This document shows, one piece after another, positions 17,063 through 24,961 of a stretch of 64,000 bases of DNA. This stretch comes from JAPYTK01 sp964401935. Its GTDB lineage: Bacteria; Myxococcota_A; Polyangia; Polyangiales; Polyangiaceae. A program made the position numbers and the translations under genes. Numbering within the stretch: the stretch's first letter is position 1; the number at the start of each line of letters is the position of its first letter. The stretch covers positions 29,742 to 93,741 of the forward strand of contig CAYOAL010000021.1 in assembly GCA_964401935.1 (NCBI GenBank), read 5' to 3'. The notes beneath the pieces are model-generated. The model saw only the letters and a program-made list of their open reading frames with translations. It did no database searches and was not told where the DNA came from.

Positions 17063-18117
17063 GTGGGCATCCTACTTGGGAGCGGGAGCGTCGACCACCG
17101 GTGAGCGACTTCGCCGGCGCGCAGCAGCGCGGGGCCAACGCGCTCCCAAGCGGCGAGCAGCGCCTGAGCCTCGGCGTAGCCGTCGTCCACGAAGCCGACG
17201 AAGCGGAGCGCGTCGTGCAGCGCCGCCACCCGCGCCGCGGCGCGGAGCACCGCCGCCGACGCAGTGAGCGCCTCCTGCCGCGCTCTCAGCGTGCACAGCG
17301 GATCGAGCGCGAGGTGACGCTCGCGCTCCACGAGGACGGCGCAAGCGTCGGCGAGGAACCACAGCAGATCCAGCCGCCCGCGCTCGCCGGCGACGTCGAT
17401 GAGCGCCTCGAGGCGACGCTCGAGGCGCCGGCCGAGCGCCGCGAGCGCCTCGGGCCGCCTGAGGCTCGCCATCACCCGCTCGAGGCGCACGAGGTGGCGT
17501 GAGAGCTCGCGCTGCAAGCCGGAGAAGAGCACGGGCACCTCGAGCGCGTTCACCACCCGACGCGGATCGGCAGGCGCCTCCGCGTCGTCGTCGGTGAGCC
17601 CGTCCACGAACGCGAGCTGCGCGAGCGCGCTCGCTCCGATGGCAGCCGCGAGCCCGCCGAGCGGCAGGCCGAGCGCGACGAGGAGATCGCAGAGGAGGAA
17701 GAGCACGAGCTCGTCTCCGCTCGCCAGGAGAGCCACCTCTACCCGAGGACACGCGGGGTCGCCCATCGGCTCGAGCGTGAGGTGACGCAGAAGCTCGAAG
17801 CTCGCGCTCGTGAAGCGCAGCGGCTCCGGGCTCCGCTCCCAGACCCGCCCGGTGGCGATCCGCCCTCCCTCGTCGAGGAACACCCCCCGACGCCAGCCCC
17901 CGCGGCGCACGACCGCGCGCACCACGCCCCGCCCGAGCGTCTGCTGGAGCGCTGCCCGCGCGTCGGGGCTGAGGCCCGCGCCGAGCGCGGCGCGCTCATC
18001 GTCGCTCGTGGCCCGGAGGAGCAGCGAGTGCACCGCGGGGCCGGGGAGCGCGCCGGTCGCGGCCCGAGCGATGGCGAGCAGCTCGAGCTCGATGGGGAGC
18101 ACGCGCCGGAGGGTCAT
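17059..18117 (-). CDS. 352-aa helical operon protein of unknown function
   Basis: ATG at 18117 overlaps the stop of the radical-SAM gene (ATGA) and its own stop overlaps the next GTG. Mostly alpha-helical and Leu/Ala/Arg rich. One hydrophobic segment at about 130-165 (LVLFLLCDLLVALGLPLGGL) could be buried core or one membrane span. An early stretch (GVVRAVVRRGGWRRGVFLDEGGRI) looks beta-rich. No family is recognised. Its position between a radical-SAM protein and the AAA+/M41 module implies a role in the same machine. Confidence 0.65.
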   Translation of the reverse strand: MTLRRVLPIELELLAIARAATGALPGPAVHSLLLRATSDDERAALGAGLSPDARAALQQTLGRGVVRAVVRRGGWRRGVFLDEGGRIATGRVWERSPEPLRFTSASFELLRHLTLEPMGDPACPRVEVALLASGDELVLFLLCDLLVALGLPLGGLAAAIGASALAQLAFVDGLTDDDAEAPADPRRVVNALEVPVLFSGLQRELSRHLVRLERVMASLRRPEALAALGRRLERRLEALIDVAGERGRLDLLWFLADACAVLVERERHLALDPLCTLRARQEALTASAAVLRAAARVAALHDALRFVGFVDDGYAEAQALLAAWERVGPALLRAGEVAHRWSTLPLPSRMPT

Positions 18118-18704
18118 ACGCGTCGAGAGGAGCCACGAGCGGTGACCAGGCGGGCCAGCGCTGGCCAGCCGTTGACGGTGAGCGCGCCTCGCTCGAGGCG
18201 GAGCTCGACCGTGTTGGCGCTCGTGAAGCTTGGCTCGTCGGCGCGGTGACGCTCGGTCAGGAAGTGGAGGCGCTGGTTGGTAGAGCCGATCCAGCGGCGC
18301 TGCGCGTCGGGGCGGGTTCGGTCGTAGCGGCCGTCGACCAACACATCGGTCGCCGCGAGCAGACGTCGGACGTCGGGATCCTCGCGCGCTGAGAGCTCCT
18401 CGAGCGTGAAGCCGCTGAACACCATCACCGTCCGCCCGCTCGCCTGCACCCGCTCGCACAAGGTGGCCGCGGCGCCTGCCTGGGCGAACGGCTCCCCGCC
18501 GAGCAAGGTGACGCCCGCCACGTTCGCGCGCTCCACGCGCGCCGCGAGCGCGTCCACCGTAAAACCCTCGCCGCCCTCGAACGGCAACATCTCGGGGTTG
18601 CAGCAGCCTGGACAGCGCAGCGGGCACCCCTGCAACCACACCGCGAAGCGCAGCCCAGGCCCCTCCGCCTCCGTCGCCTCCACGATTTGAGCTACGCGCA
18701 GCAC
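18114..18704 (-). CDS. Small radical-SAM protein (NrdG-like 4Fe-4S activase type)
   Basis: 196 residues from a GTG at 18704, chosen because it begins 4 bases after the stop of the upstream lipoprotein gene and places the iron-sulfur motif at the usual ~30 residues. CPLRCPGC is the CX3CX2C cluster motif that binds S-adenosylmethionine; GLRFAVWLQG precedes it as in anaerobic ribonucleotide reductase activase (NrdG)-like proteins. The SAM-binding GGEPF motif is present (VTLLGGEPFAQ). No ribonucleotide reductase is nearby, so the true substrate is probably an operon partner or a peptide/protein to be modified. Length and sparse C-terminus are like the short activase group. It is expected to be cytoplasmic and oxygen sensitive. 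Confidence 0.85.
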   Translation of the reverse strand: MLRVAQIVEATEAEGPGLRFAVWLQGCPLRCPGCCNPEMLPFEGGEGFTVDALAARVERANVAGVTLLGGEPFAQAGAAATLCERVQASGRTVMVFSGFTLEELSAREDPDVRRLLAATDVLVDGRYDRTRPDAQRRWIGSTNQRLHFLTERHRADEPSFTSANTVELRLERGALTVNGWPALARLVTARGSSRRV

Positions 18705-18708
18705 CGGG

Positions 18709-19638
18709 TCACTTGGGGGGCTCGAGCGGGGCGCAGGTCGACACGCCGGCGCCCACGATGGTGAAGCCCACGTCCGACACGTAGGCCGTGTCGACCGAGC
18801 CATCGCTCGGGCGAAAGCGGTTCACCCGGGAGGCCCCGAGCTGCGCGGTGTAGAGGTAGAAGTCGCCGCCCCAGAACGAGAAGGCCCACGCGGTGGGCAC
18901 CTCTACCGTGGGGAGGGCATCGCTCGAGAGCGTGGCCCCGGTGGCGCGGTCGAGCTCGGCGACCTCCACCGGGGTGCTCGTGAAGAACCCGAAGAGCCGC
19001 GCGTCGCCGGTGCCGGTGAGCTCCGCGTTCTGACCCGCGAACGAGCCGCCGAACCCGCCGATGGGCACGAGGCTGCCGCTCTCGGGATCGATCCGACCGA
19101 GCGAGCCCCCGGGGCTGATGCTCGTTACGTAGAGCGTCTCGTCCTCGGTGTCGGAGCCGTTCGTCGCGAAGCCCATGCCCACGCGAAACCAACCCGCCGG
19201 CAGCGTCACCGACGGCGCCGGCTCGCAGCTCGCGTCGACGGTGCTCACCTTGAAGAGCGCGCCCTCGGAGTCGGCGAGGCCGCTCGTGCCCACGTAGTTC
19301 ACCCACGCCACCGCGTGGCGATCGATGGCCATCGAGTTGGGGAGCATGTTGGTCTGACAGCCGAGGGTGCCGATCGGCGTGAACGCCCGCTCCACCGGTC
19401 GAAAGCTGTAGAGCACGTTGGCGTCGCTCAGCACGTAGACGAGCTGCGCGGCGTCGGAGCAGGTCGCGCTGCCGCCCCCTGCGCTCGAGCCTCCCGTGGG
19501 ATCGAAGGTGCCGCCGAGGCCCCCACCGGAGCCCCCTGGGCCGTACACGTCGGCGTCATCGTCGCTGCTCCCCGCCGAGCAACACACCGCCGCCGCACCG
19601 AGCACGAGGATCGCGCACGCCCTACCCGCCGACGTCAT
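18709..19638 (-). CDS. Lipoprotein with beta-propeller-like body, likely first gene of the ternary operon
   Basis: 309 residues. Lipoprotein signal (AILVLGAAAVCC) followed by a Gly/Ser-rich spacer (about 25-58). The body has repeated beta segments of the type LYVTSISPGGSLGRIDPESG and FYLYTAQLGASRVNRF, resembling a beta-propeller such as those read as kelch/YncE-like lipoproteins of myxobacteria. The radical-SAM gene begins 4 bases downstream, so the two are probably co-transcribed, although a surface lipoprotein is an odd partner for a cytoplasmic protease machine. It could be an outer sensor or an unrelated neighbour. Confidence 0.75.
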   Translation of the reverse strand: MTSAGRACAILVLGAAAVCCSAGSSDDDADVYGPGGSGGGLGGTFDPTGGSSAGGGSATCSDAAQLVYVLSDANVLYSFRPVERAFTPIGTLGCQTNMLPNSMAIDRHAVAWVNYVGTSGLADSEGALFKVSTVDASCEPAPSVTLPAGWFRVGMGFATNGSDTEDETLYVTSISPGGSLGRIDPESGSLVPIGGFGGSFAGQNAELTGTGDARLFGFFTSTPVEVAELDRATGATLSSDALPTVEVPTAWAFSFWGGDFYLYTAQLGASRVNRFRPSDGSVDTAYVSDVGFTIVGAGVSTCAPLEPPK

Positions 19639-19659
19639 CGCCCCATGCTACTGGCTTGT

Positions 19660-19690
19660 TGGCACGCGCGCTGGAATTCCGCGCGTGCCA
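19660..19690 (-). terminator. Perfect 11-bp hairpin between HEAT lipoprotein gene and the ternary operon
   Basis: TGGCACGCGCG (19660-19670) and CGCGCGTGCCA (19680-19690) are perfect inverse complements with a 9-base loop containing GAATTC. It lies in the 98-base gap between two minus-strand genes (stop 19737, next start 19638), which fits termination after the HEAT gene; it could alternatively be an operator for the operon downstream. Confidence 0.5.
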
Positions 19691-19736
19691 CGGTGCGATC
19701 GATCGGCGCGCCCGTCGCGCCAGCGAGGCGGACGCC

Positions 19737-21041
19737 TCAGGTGAGCTCGCCCTTGACCGCCTCGTACCACTTCTTGGCTTCGGCGGCGGCTGCCTTGAGA
19801 TCGGCGTCCTTGGTTTTGTAGTTGATCTTGTACTCGAACTTCTTCGAGGTGGAGTGCGAGATGTTGCGGATGGCGCTCAGCGCCGCGTCGCTCACCGTCG
19901 ACCACGCCGAGCCGTCGTGGTGCTGCCACCCCGACTCGCCGTCGAGCTGGGTGAAGCCACGGATCTCGTAGGTGTTCTTGTTGTTGTCTTCCACGAACTT
20001 GATGATCTTGTGGAACGCCGGCTTGTGCTTCAGCGACGACAAGGCGCTCATCGCGGCCGACTTCGTGTAGTTGTCGGGATCGTCGAGGAGCGGCTCGATG
20101 AGGGGCGCGTACTCCTTGCGCTTGGCATCGTCCCAGCCGGCGAGCGAGGCGAGGGCCTCGGCAGCGAGCCCACGCACGCCCGGATCGGCGTGCTTGAGCA
20201 GCTCGACGAACTTGGGCTTGAGCTCGTCCTTGTCGGCGAAGTCGTACAGCTTGAACCGCAGGTTCTTGAGCGCCTCCGACACGAGCCACGGCTCCTTGGC
20301 GGAGAGCGCGGCGACGATGGGGGCCGCCCAGGCCTTGTTCTTGCCGAGCTCGCTCACGCGGCCGAGCGAGTCGATGGCTGCGTAGCGGCCTTCGGGCTTG
20401 GCGTGGTTGGCCGCGAGATCGACGAGGGCCTCCACCACCTTCACGTGGGGCGTCTGACCCGACACGGAGTGACCGGCTGCATCGATAGCGGCCGCCTGGA
20501 TCTGACCATCCGGATCCTGAATCTTCATCAGCACCGCGCGCGCGTAGTTCTCCTCGGCGAGGGTGCGGTCTTGCGACTTGTCGTACGACGTGAACGCGGA
20601 GTTCATGCCGCGCAGCGCGGCCACGATGAGCTCCTTGTTGGTCGAGGTTGCAGCGAGGTGCACGAAGGCGAAGGCGTTCTCCTTCTCCTTGGTGAGGTCG
20701 TAGGGGAAACGTCCACGAGAAGCCTTCCCCTCGAGCTCTTTGGCCTTGGTCTTGGCCGCCTCGTCCACCTGCGGTGGCTCGACCTCGATCTTCTTGGGGG
20801 CCGCGGCGGGCTTGTCGGCGTCGGCGTCCTTGTCCCCGCCCTTTTTGTCCGCCTTCTTGTCGTCGTCGTCGTCCTTCTTCCCCTTCTTCTTCTTCTTTTT
20901 CTTCTTCTTGTCGTCGTCGCCGTCTTTCTCGTCCTCCTCGGTGTCGTCCTTCTTGTCGTCGTCGCAACCCACCGCGGTGAAACCGACGGTGCTAGCGAGC
21001 AGGAGGATGCCGAGATGCGTGCGCAACTTACGAAGACTCAT
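19737..21041 (-). CDS. HEAT-repeat lipoprotein with Asp/Lys-rich linker
   Basis: 434 residues. Lipoprotein signal with lipobox VGC at about residue 26 (STVGFTAVGC), then an extreme low-complexity Asp/Lys region (about 27-75, including nine consecutive Lys) that would act as a long tether. The rest (about 100-390) is HEAT-like helical repeats (DPDGQIQAAAIDAAGH, HADPGVRGLAAEALASLAG). A strong ribosome-binding site AAGGAG lies 6 bases before the ATG, which fixes the start. Likely a periplasmic or outer-membrane scaffold protein; partner unknown. Confidence 0.85.
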   Translation of the reverse strand: MSLRKLRTHLGILLLASTVGFTAVGCDDDKKDDTEEDEKDGDDDKKKKKKKKKGKKDDDDDKKADKKGGDKDADADKPAAAPKKIEVEPPQVDEAAKTKAKELEGKASRGRFPYDLTKEKENAFAFVHLAATSTNKELIVAALRGMNSAFTSYDKSQDRTLAEENYARAVLMKIQDPDGQIQAAAIDAAGHSVSGQTPHVKVVEALVDLAANHAKPEGRYAAIDSLGRVSELGKNKAWAAPIVAALSAKEPWLVSEALKNLRFKLYDFADKDELKPKFVELLKHADPGVRGLAAEALASLAGWDDAKRKEYAPLIEPLLDDPDNYTKSAAMSALSSLKHKPAFHKIIKFVEDNNKNTYEIRGFTQLDGESGWQHHDGSAWSTVSDAALSAIRNISHSTSKKFEYKINYKTKDADLKAAAAEAKKWYEAVKGELT

Positions 21042-21193
21042 GTCGTGCTCCTTGCGGGGATGGGCGGGGTCTATCGACCAGACCAGCCCTCATGTCAACC
21101 GTGGGGTGTGTGGGCCCACGTTGCGAGGTGATGCGTTCTACGCGATCGAGCGTTCGATTCTCCCCGTCGGCGTGCGATCGCGCGTGATCGCGG

Positions 21194-22600
21194 TCAGCGA
21201 AAGTCTCCCACCAACATCAGGTGGTCGCTGGCCGTCGAGTCGCCCCCCCACAGCCCGAGCGCGTCGAGGCGCTCCGCGGGGAGCTGCCGGGAGTCGAGCA
21301 CGAAGCCCGAGATCGGCGAGAGGTCGTGATGGAGCATGAGATCCAGCGTCGCGGGGGGAAATGCCGACTCGTAGCCATGCCAGGTGAACACGTCGCGCGC
21401 CGCGAGGTGGGGCAATGTGAGGCGGCGCAGGCCGAGCGTCCGCGGCGACAGGAGGTCGGCGAGCAGGTCGGACGAGCCCACGTGGTTGAAGTCGCCAGCG
21501 ACCACGAGCGGGGCGTCGCGGTAGGGCAACAGGGCCGCACCCAGCATCCCTTGTCGAAGGCGCACGATCGCCTCCGCGATCGCGCGCACCTCACCGAGGC
21601 GCTGCAGATCCTCCTCGCTGCCCTGATAGCCACAACACTTCAGGTGGACGCTCACCACCACCACCGGCCGCTCGCCGGTCACCGCCGCCGCGACCGCGCG
21701 CGGGGTGCCGAGCGGGATGGGGACGAGCGGCGATTGGGCGACGACCGCGTTCCCCACGATGGTGCCCACACCGTCTACGTGCGCGTGCCAGCGCGCGCCG
21801 TCCTCGAGCGGGTCGGCGGCCTCGACCGCTTGGACCACCTCGGTGGGGGTGGCCCCGCCGAGCTCCTGGAGGCAGTAGACGTCGGCCCGAGCGGCGCGCA
21901 AGAGGCGCCCGATGGGGTGCTTGCGGCTCGTCGCGAACAGGCCCGCTTCGTGGGTGTTCAAGCTCGCCACCCGGAGCGTGGCGTCGGGCGGGCGCGCGTC
22001 GTCGAGACTGGGCACCTCTCCCTCGGCGTACCGCAGCGGCACCAGCACCGGCGCGTCGAGCGCGTCGGAGCCACCGAAGTCGACCTCCACGAAGCTGCCG
22101 ATGTGGGCGTCGAAGGCGCTCATGTCGAAGCGGAGCTCGAAGCTCCGCGCGGCGTGGCTCGGGGCTGCCACCAACCCGAGCGCCTGCCAGGGCACCACCC
22201 CGCCGCTGCCGAGCACCGCCTTGCGGCGGCGCAGATCGATGTCCAACCGGCGACCGTCGGGGAGGCGCAGCTCGAGGACGAGGGTGCCGTCCGACGCCGA
22301 CCCCTCGTACAGGTTGATGATCCGATCGATCTCGAGCTGCAGGTAGAGCTCGGAGCCGCGCGTGGTCGCCGACAGGCGCGTGATGTCGAACGCGCCGCTC
22401 GCGTCCCCCACCGGATCGGTGGCCACCACCTCGTCCTCGGTCCACTCCTCGGTGAAGCCGTCGACGAGCGGCACGAACGGGGGCGCCTCGCCGCGCGCGT
22501 CTTCGGGACACGGGTGGGTGCGCCAGCCGAGGTCATCGGGGCCGCCGCAGGCCAGCACACAGGGCAACCACCAAGAGGCTCGCAGCAAACGACCGCGCAT
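21194..22600 (-). CDS. Endonuclease/exonuclease/phosphatase (EEP) family lipoprotein with CBM9-like N-terminus
   Basis: 468 residues. Probable lipoprotein signal (VLACGG at about 15-20). Residues about 40-190 resemble a CBM9/DOMON-like beta sandwich (DGFTEEWTEDEVVATDPVGD, then GSELYLQLEID). Residues about 205-468 are an EEP domain: ASLNTHEAG, CLQELG (metal-binding Glu), SVHLKCCGY, AGDFNHVGS (catalytic Asp-Asn) and SDHLMLVG (catalytic His). Such proteins hydrolyse phosphodiester or phosphomonoester bonds in nucleic acids, lipids or inositol phosphates; which one here cannot be told. Located outside the cytoplasm. Confidence 0.85.
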   Translation of the reverse strand: MRGRLLRASWWLPCVLACGGPDDLGWRTHPCPEDARGEAPPFVPLVDGFTEEWTEDEVVATDPVGDASGAFDITRLSATTRGSELYLQLEIDRIINLYEGSASDGTLVLELRLPDGRRLDIDLRRRKAVLGSGGVVPWQALGLVAAPSHAARSFELRFDMSAFDAHIGSFVEVDFGGSDALDAPVLVPLRYAEGEVPSLDDARPPDATLRVASLNTHEAGLFATSRKHPIGRLLRAARADVYCLQELGGATPTEVVQAVEAADPLEDGARWHAHVDGVGTIVGNAVVAQSPLVPIPLGTPRAVAAAVTGERPVVVVSVHLKCCGYQGSEEDLQRLGEVRAIAEAIVRLRQGMLGAALLPYRDAPLVVAGDFNHVGSSDLLADLLSPRTLGLRRLTLPHLAARDVFTWHGYESAFPPATLDLMLHHDLSPISGFVLDSRQLPAERLDALGLWGGDSTASDHLMLVGDFR

Positions 22601-22695
22601 CGTGGTCGATGGTAACGCGACGCCCGACCTGCGTCACGCCACTCTGTGTCGGGGTCGGTGTCGCGCTCAGCCCACGGCGTCATCGAGGCCCGCGA

Positions 22696-23205
22696 CTACG
22701 TGCGCGGCAGCGCGGTGATGCCCACCTCGAGGGGGAAGAACGCGTGTCGTCCGTCGGGGTGGATCCAACCAGGGAGGCTGGACCCCACGGGCGCGCTCCG
22801 CGGCAACGCGTCGTCGGGCGAGGAGAGGACGGCGCGACACGGTCCCGTAGCGCCGAGGAACTCCAAGGTCACCGTGTGCTTGCGGGCGCTGGAGAACGGG
22901 TTGAACGCGCGGCCGTGGGCGAGCACCCGCCCCCAACACGGAACCCCCTCCGCGACACAAACGCGACGGAACGCGCGCGTCGCGTAGAAGTGGCGCAACA
23001 TCAAAGCCGACGCGCCTCCGAAGAACACGAGCACCATGATCGCGGGGCCGAGGACCGGGCCGCCTCCTCCTGCCGTGCCGAGCACCCCCCACGAGAAGAC
23101 GACCATGAGCGCCGCGCTCCAGCCTGCGAACGCGTACACGCCGATCCCGTGGGTGAGCCGTCCTCGGACAGCCGCGCGCAATCCGGCGGTTGGGTCCTCG
23201 TGCAT
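22696..23205 (-). CDS. Small two-span membrane protein, DUF3592-like possible
   Basis: 169 residues from the ATG at 23205. Two hydrophobic segments (about 20-42 and 45-68) separated by a Gly-rich turn, then a C-terminal soluble beta-rich part (KHTVTLEFLGATGPCRAVLSS) that resembles the extracytoplasmic domain of DUF3592-type membrane proteins. No function can be assigned. An earlier in-frame start exists but adds a non-membrane, Arg-rich leader, so it is less likely. Confidence 0.65.
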   Translation of the reverse strand: MHEDPTAGLRAAVRGRLTHGIGVYAFAGWSAALMVVFSWGVLGTAGGGGPVLGPAIMVLVFFGGASALMLRHFYATRAFRRVCVAEGVPCWGRVLAHGRAFNPFSSARKHTVTLEFLGATGPCRAVLSSPDDALPRSAPVGSSLPGWIHPDGRHAFFPLEVGITALPRT

Positions 23206-23362
23206 CGTTCGATGCTCCACGATCCTCGGCCAATCCCCAAGCACGACGTTGGCCTGGGAAGCGCCGACGCTCGCGCCCTCGGTGGACCAAAACGACGGCG
23301 CCCCCGACCGCTCGGAGCGGGGGCGCATCACGCTCGGAGCCGAGGCCCCTCGCACGGAGGGC

Positions 23363-24709
23363 TCAATACGGTTCGTCGGACGGCGGCGCGGGCTTGGGCG
23401 CAGCCGGTGCCGGCTTGGGCGCCGCGGGCGCCGGCTTGGGCGCCGCGGGCGCGGGCTTCGGCGCCGCGGGCGCCGGCTTCGGCGCGGCGGGGGCCGGCGC
23501 GGGCGCGGCCGACGGCGCGGGAGCGGGCGCGGTCGACGGCGCGGCCGACGGACCGGCCGATGCGGACGTGGCCGGGGGGGCGCCGCCCACGATGCTGATC
23601 AGCTCGACGTCGAACACGAGCGTGCCAGCGGGCGCGCCTGGCCGGCGCGGCGTGTCGCCGTAGGCGAGATCCCCCGGGATCCAGAACCGGAACTTGTCGC
23701 CCGTCTTCATGAGCTGCAAGCCCTCGGTCCAGCCCTTGATCACGCCGGTGACGCCGAACTTCACCGGCTTGCCCCGCGTGACGGAGCTGTCGAACATCTT
23801 GCCGTCGGCCTGGGTCCAGCCCGAGTAGTGAACCTCCACCTTGTCCTGCTCGGTGGGGCTCGCGTCGCCGGTGCCCTTCGAGAGCACCTTGTACACCAAG
23901 CCGCTCGCGGTCTTCTTCGCGTCGGCGGGCGGCTCCTTCAGATCCTCGGGCACCTCCGGCGCCTTCATGATCTTGAGCAGCTCGACGTCGAAGGTGAGCT
24001 GCCCGGCGGGCCCCCCGGGGCGGCGGGGCGTGTCGCCGTACGCGAGATCGGCCGGGATCCAGAAGCGACGCTTCTCTCCCTCGACCATCAGCTGCAGGCC
24101 CTCGGTCCAGCCCTTGATCACCCCGGTGACCTGGAAGGTCGCGGGACGACCGCGCTGCTCCGAGCTGTCGAACATCTTCCCGTCCTTCATCCAGCCCGTG
24201 TAGTGCACCTCGACGGTGTCGTTCAGGCCGGGCTTCTCGGTGCCGGTGCCCGCCTTGAGGATCTTGGACGCGAGCCCGCTCTCCTCTTTCTGGGCGTCGG
24301 CAGGCGCCGCGGCCACGTCGGGCGGGGCGGGGATTTGCTCCTTCTCCGCGCCGGCGCTCGCCTTGGTGGGCACGTCGATGGTGGTGGTGGGGCTGGAGCC
24401 GCTGGGCAACGGCCCTGCTGGAGTCTCCTCGCCGCGGTTGGTCATCACCACCACGCCGCCGACGACCGCGACGGCGAGCACCACCCCGATCAGCATCGTG
24501 GACGAGCCGCTCTTCTCGGGCTCGACCTTCTGCGCCTGGACCGCGCGGACGCTGCGAGCCGGCGCAGACTCGGCGCTGCGCTTCGACACCTTCTTCTTCG
24601 TGCTCGAGGTGGAGGCAGCGCTCGAAGGGGCGCTGGAGCCTGCTCCCGCGCTCTTGTTGCCTACCTTCTTCTTCTTCTTCTTCTTCTTGGGGGTGTCGTC
24701 GGTTGCCAC
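23363..24709 (-). CDS. Membrane-anchored tandem FKBP peptidyl-prolyl isomerase
   Basis: 448 residues from GTG 24709; GGAG lies 7 bases upstream, which supports this start. N-terminal cytoplasmic Lys-rich stretch (eight Lys), one membrane segment at about 70-90 (LIGVVLAVAVVGGVVVM), then two FKBP domains: the first contains VEVHYTGWMKDGKMFDSS, GVIKGWTEGLQLM and AYGDTPRRPGG; the second VEVHYSGWTQADGKMFDSS, GVIKGWTEGLQLM and AYGDTPRRPGA. Both keep the FKBP active-site pattern. The C-terminal tail has five PAAPKPA repeats encoded by near-identical GC-rich units (about 23395-23490). It catalyses proline cis-trans isomerisation and assists folding in the periplasm. A duplicated FKBP pair in one chain is unusual. 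Confidence 0.9.
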   Translation of the reverse strand: MATDDTPKKKKKKKKVGNKSAGAGSSAPSSAASTSSTKKKVSKRSAESAPARSVRAVQAQKVEPEKSGSSTMLIGVVLAVAVVGGVVVMTNRGEETPAGPLPSGSSPTTTIDVPTKASAGAEKEQIPAPPDVAAAPADAQKEESGLASKILKAGTGTEKPGLNDTVEVHYTGWMKDGKMFDSSEQRGRPATFQVTGVIKGWTEGLQLMVEGEKRRFWIPADLAYGDTPRRPGGPAGQLTFDVELLKIMKAPEVPEDLKEPPADAKKTASGLVYKVLSKGTGDASPTEQDKVEVHYSGWTQADGKMFDSSVTRGKPVKFGVTGVIKGWTEGLQLMKTGDKFRFWIPGDLAYGDTPRRPGAPAGTLVFDVELISIVGGAPPATSASAGPSAAPSTAPAPAPSAAPAPAPAAPKPAPAAPKPAPAAPKPAPAAPKPAPAAPKPAPPSDEPY

Positions 24710-24961
24710 GGGCGCTCCATAGCGCGAGCGCTCCTCAGCGCCAACGTCAGGCCGCGGGGGTCGTGGACATCGTGCGTTGCTGAAGCCCGAGGGGCGGATC
24801 GGCGAGCAGCCCAAGATGCCGAAAGAACTTCCGGAGCGGTGGAAAGTCGACGTGCTTCACTCCGCAGCGCGACGCCGAGCCCGATGAAGATGTCGAACCG
24901 ACGCGTGGGCAGCGCCCTCCCCCCCAGGCCGGAGCGCGCGGTGTGGGGGGCGCCAGGGCAG

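Noticed and set aside
8505..18117. vWA domain with MIDAS (DxSxS...T...D) in the ternary-type operon
   Set aside because: I looked through the 352, 1064 and 474-aa proteins and found no DxSxS; the vWA partner is not recognisable by eye.
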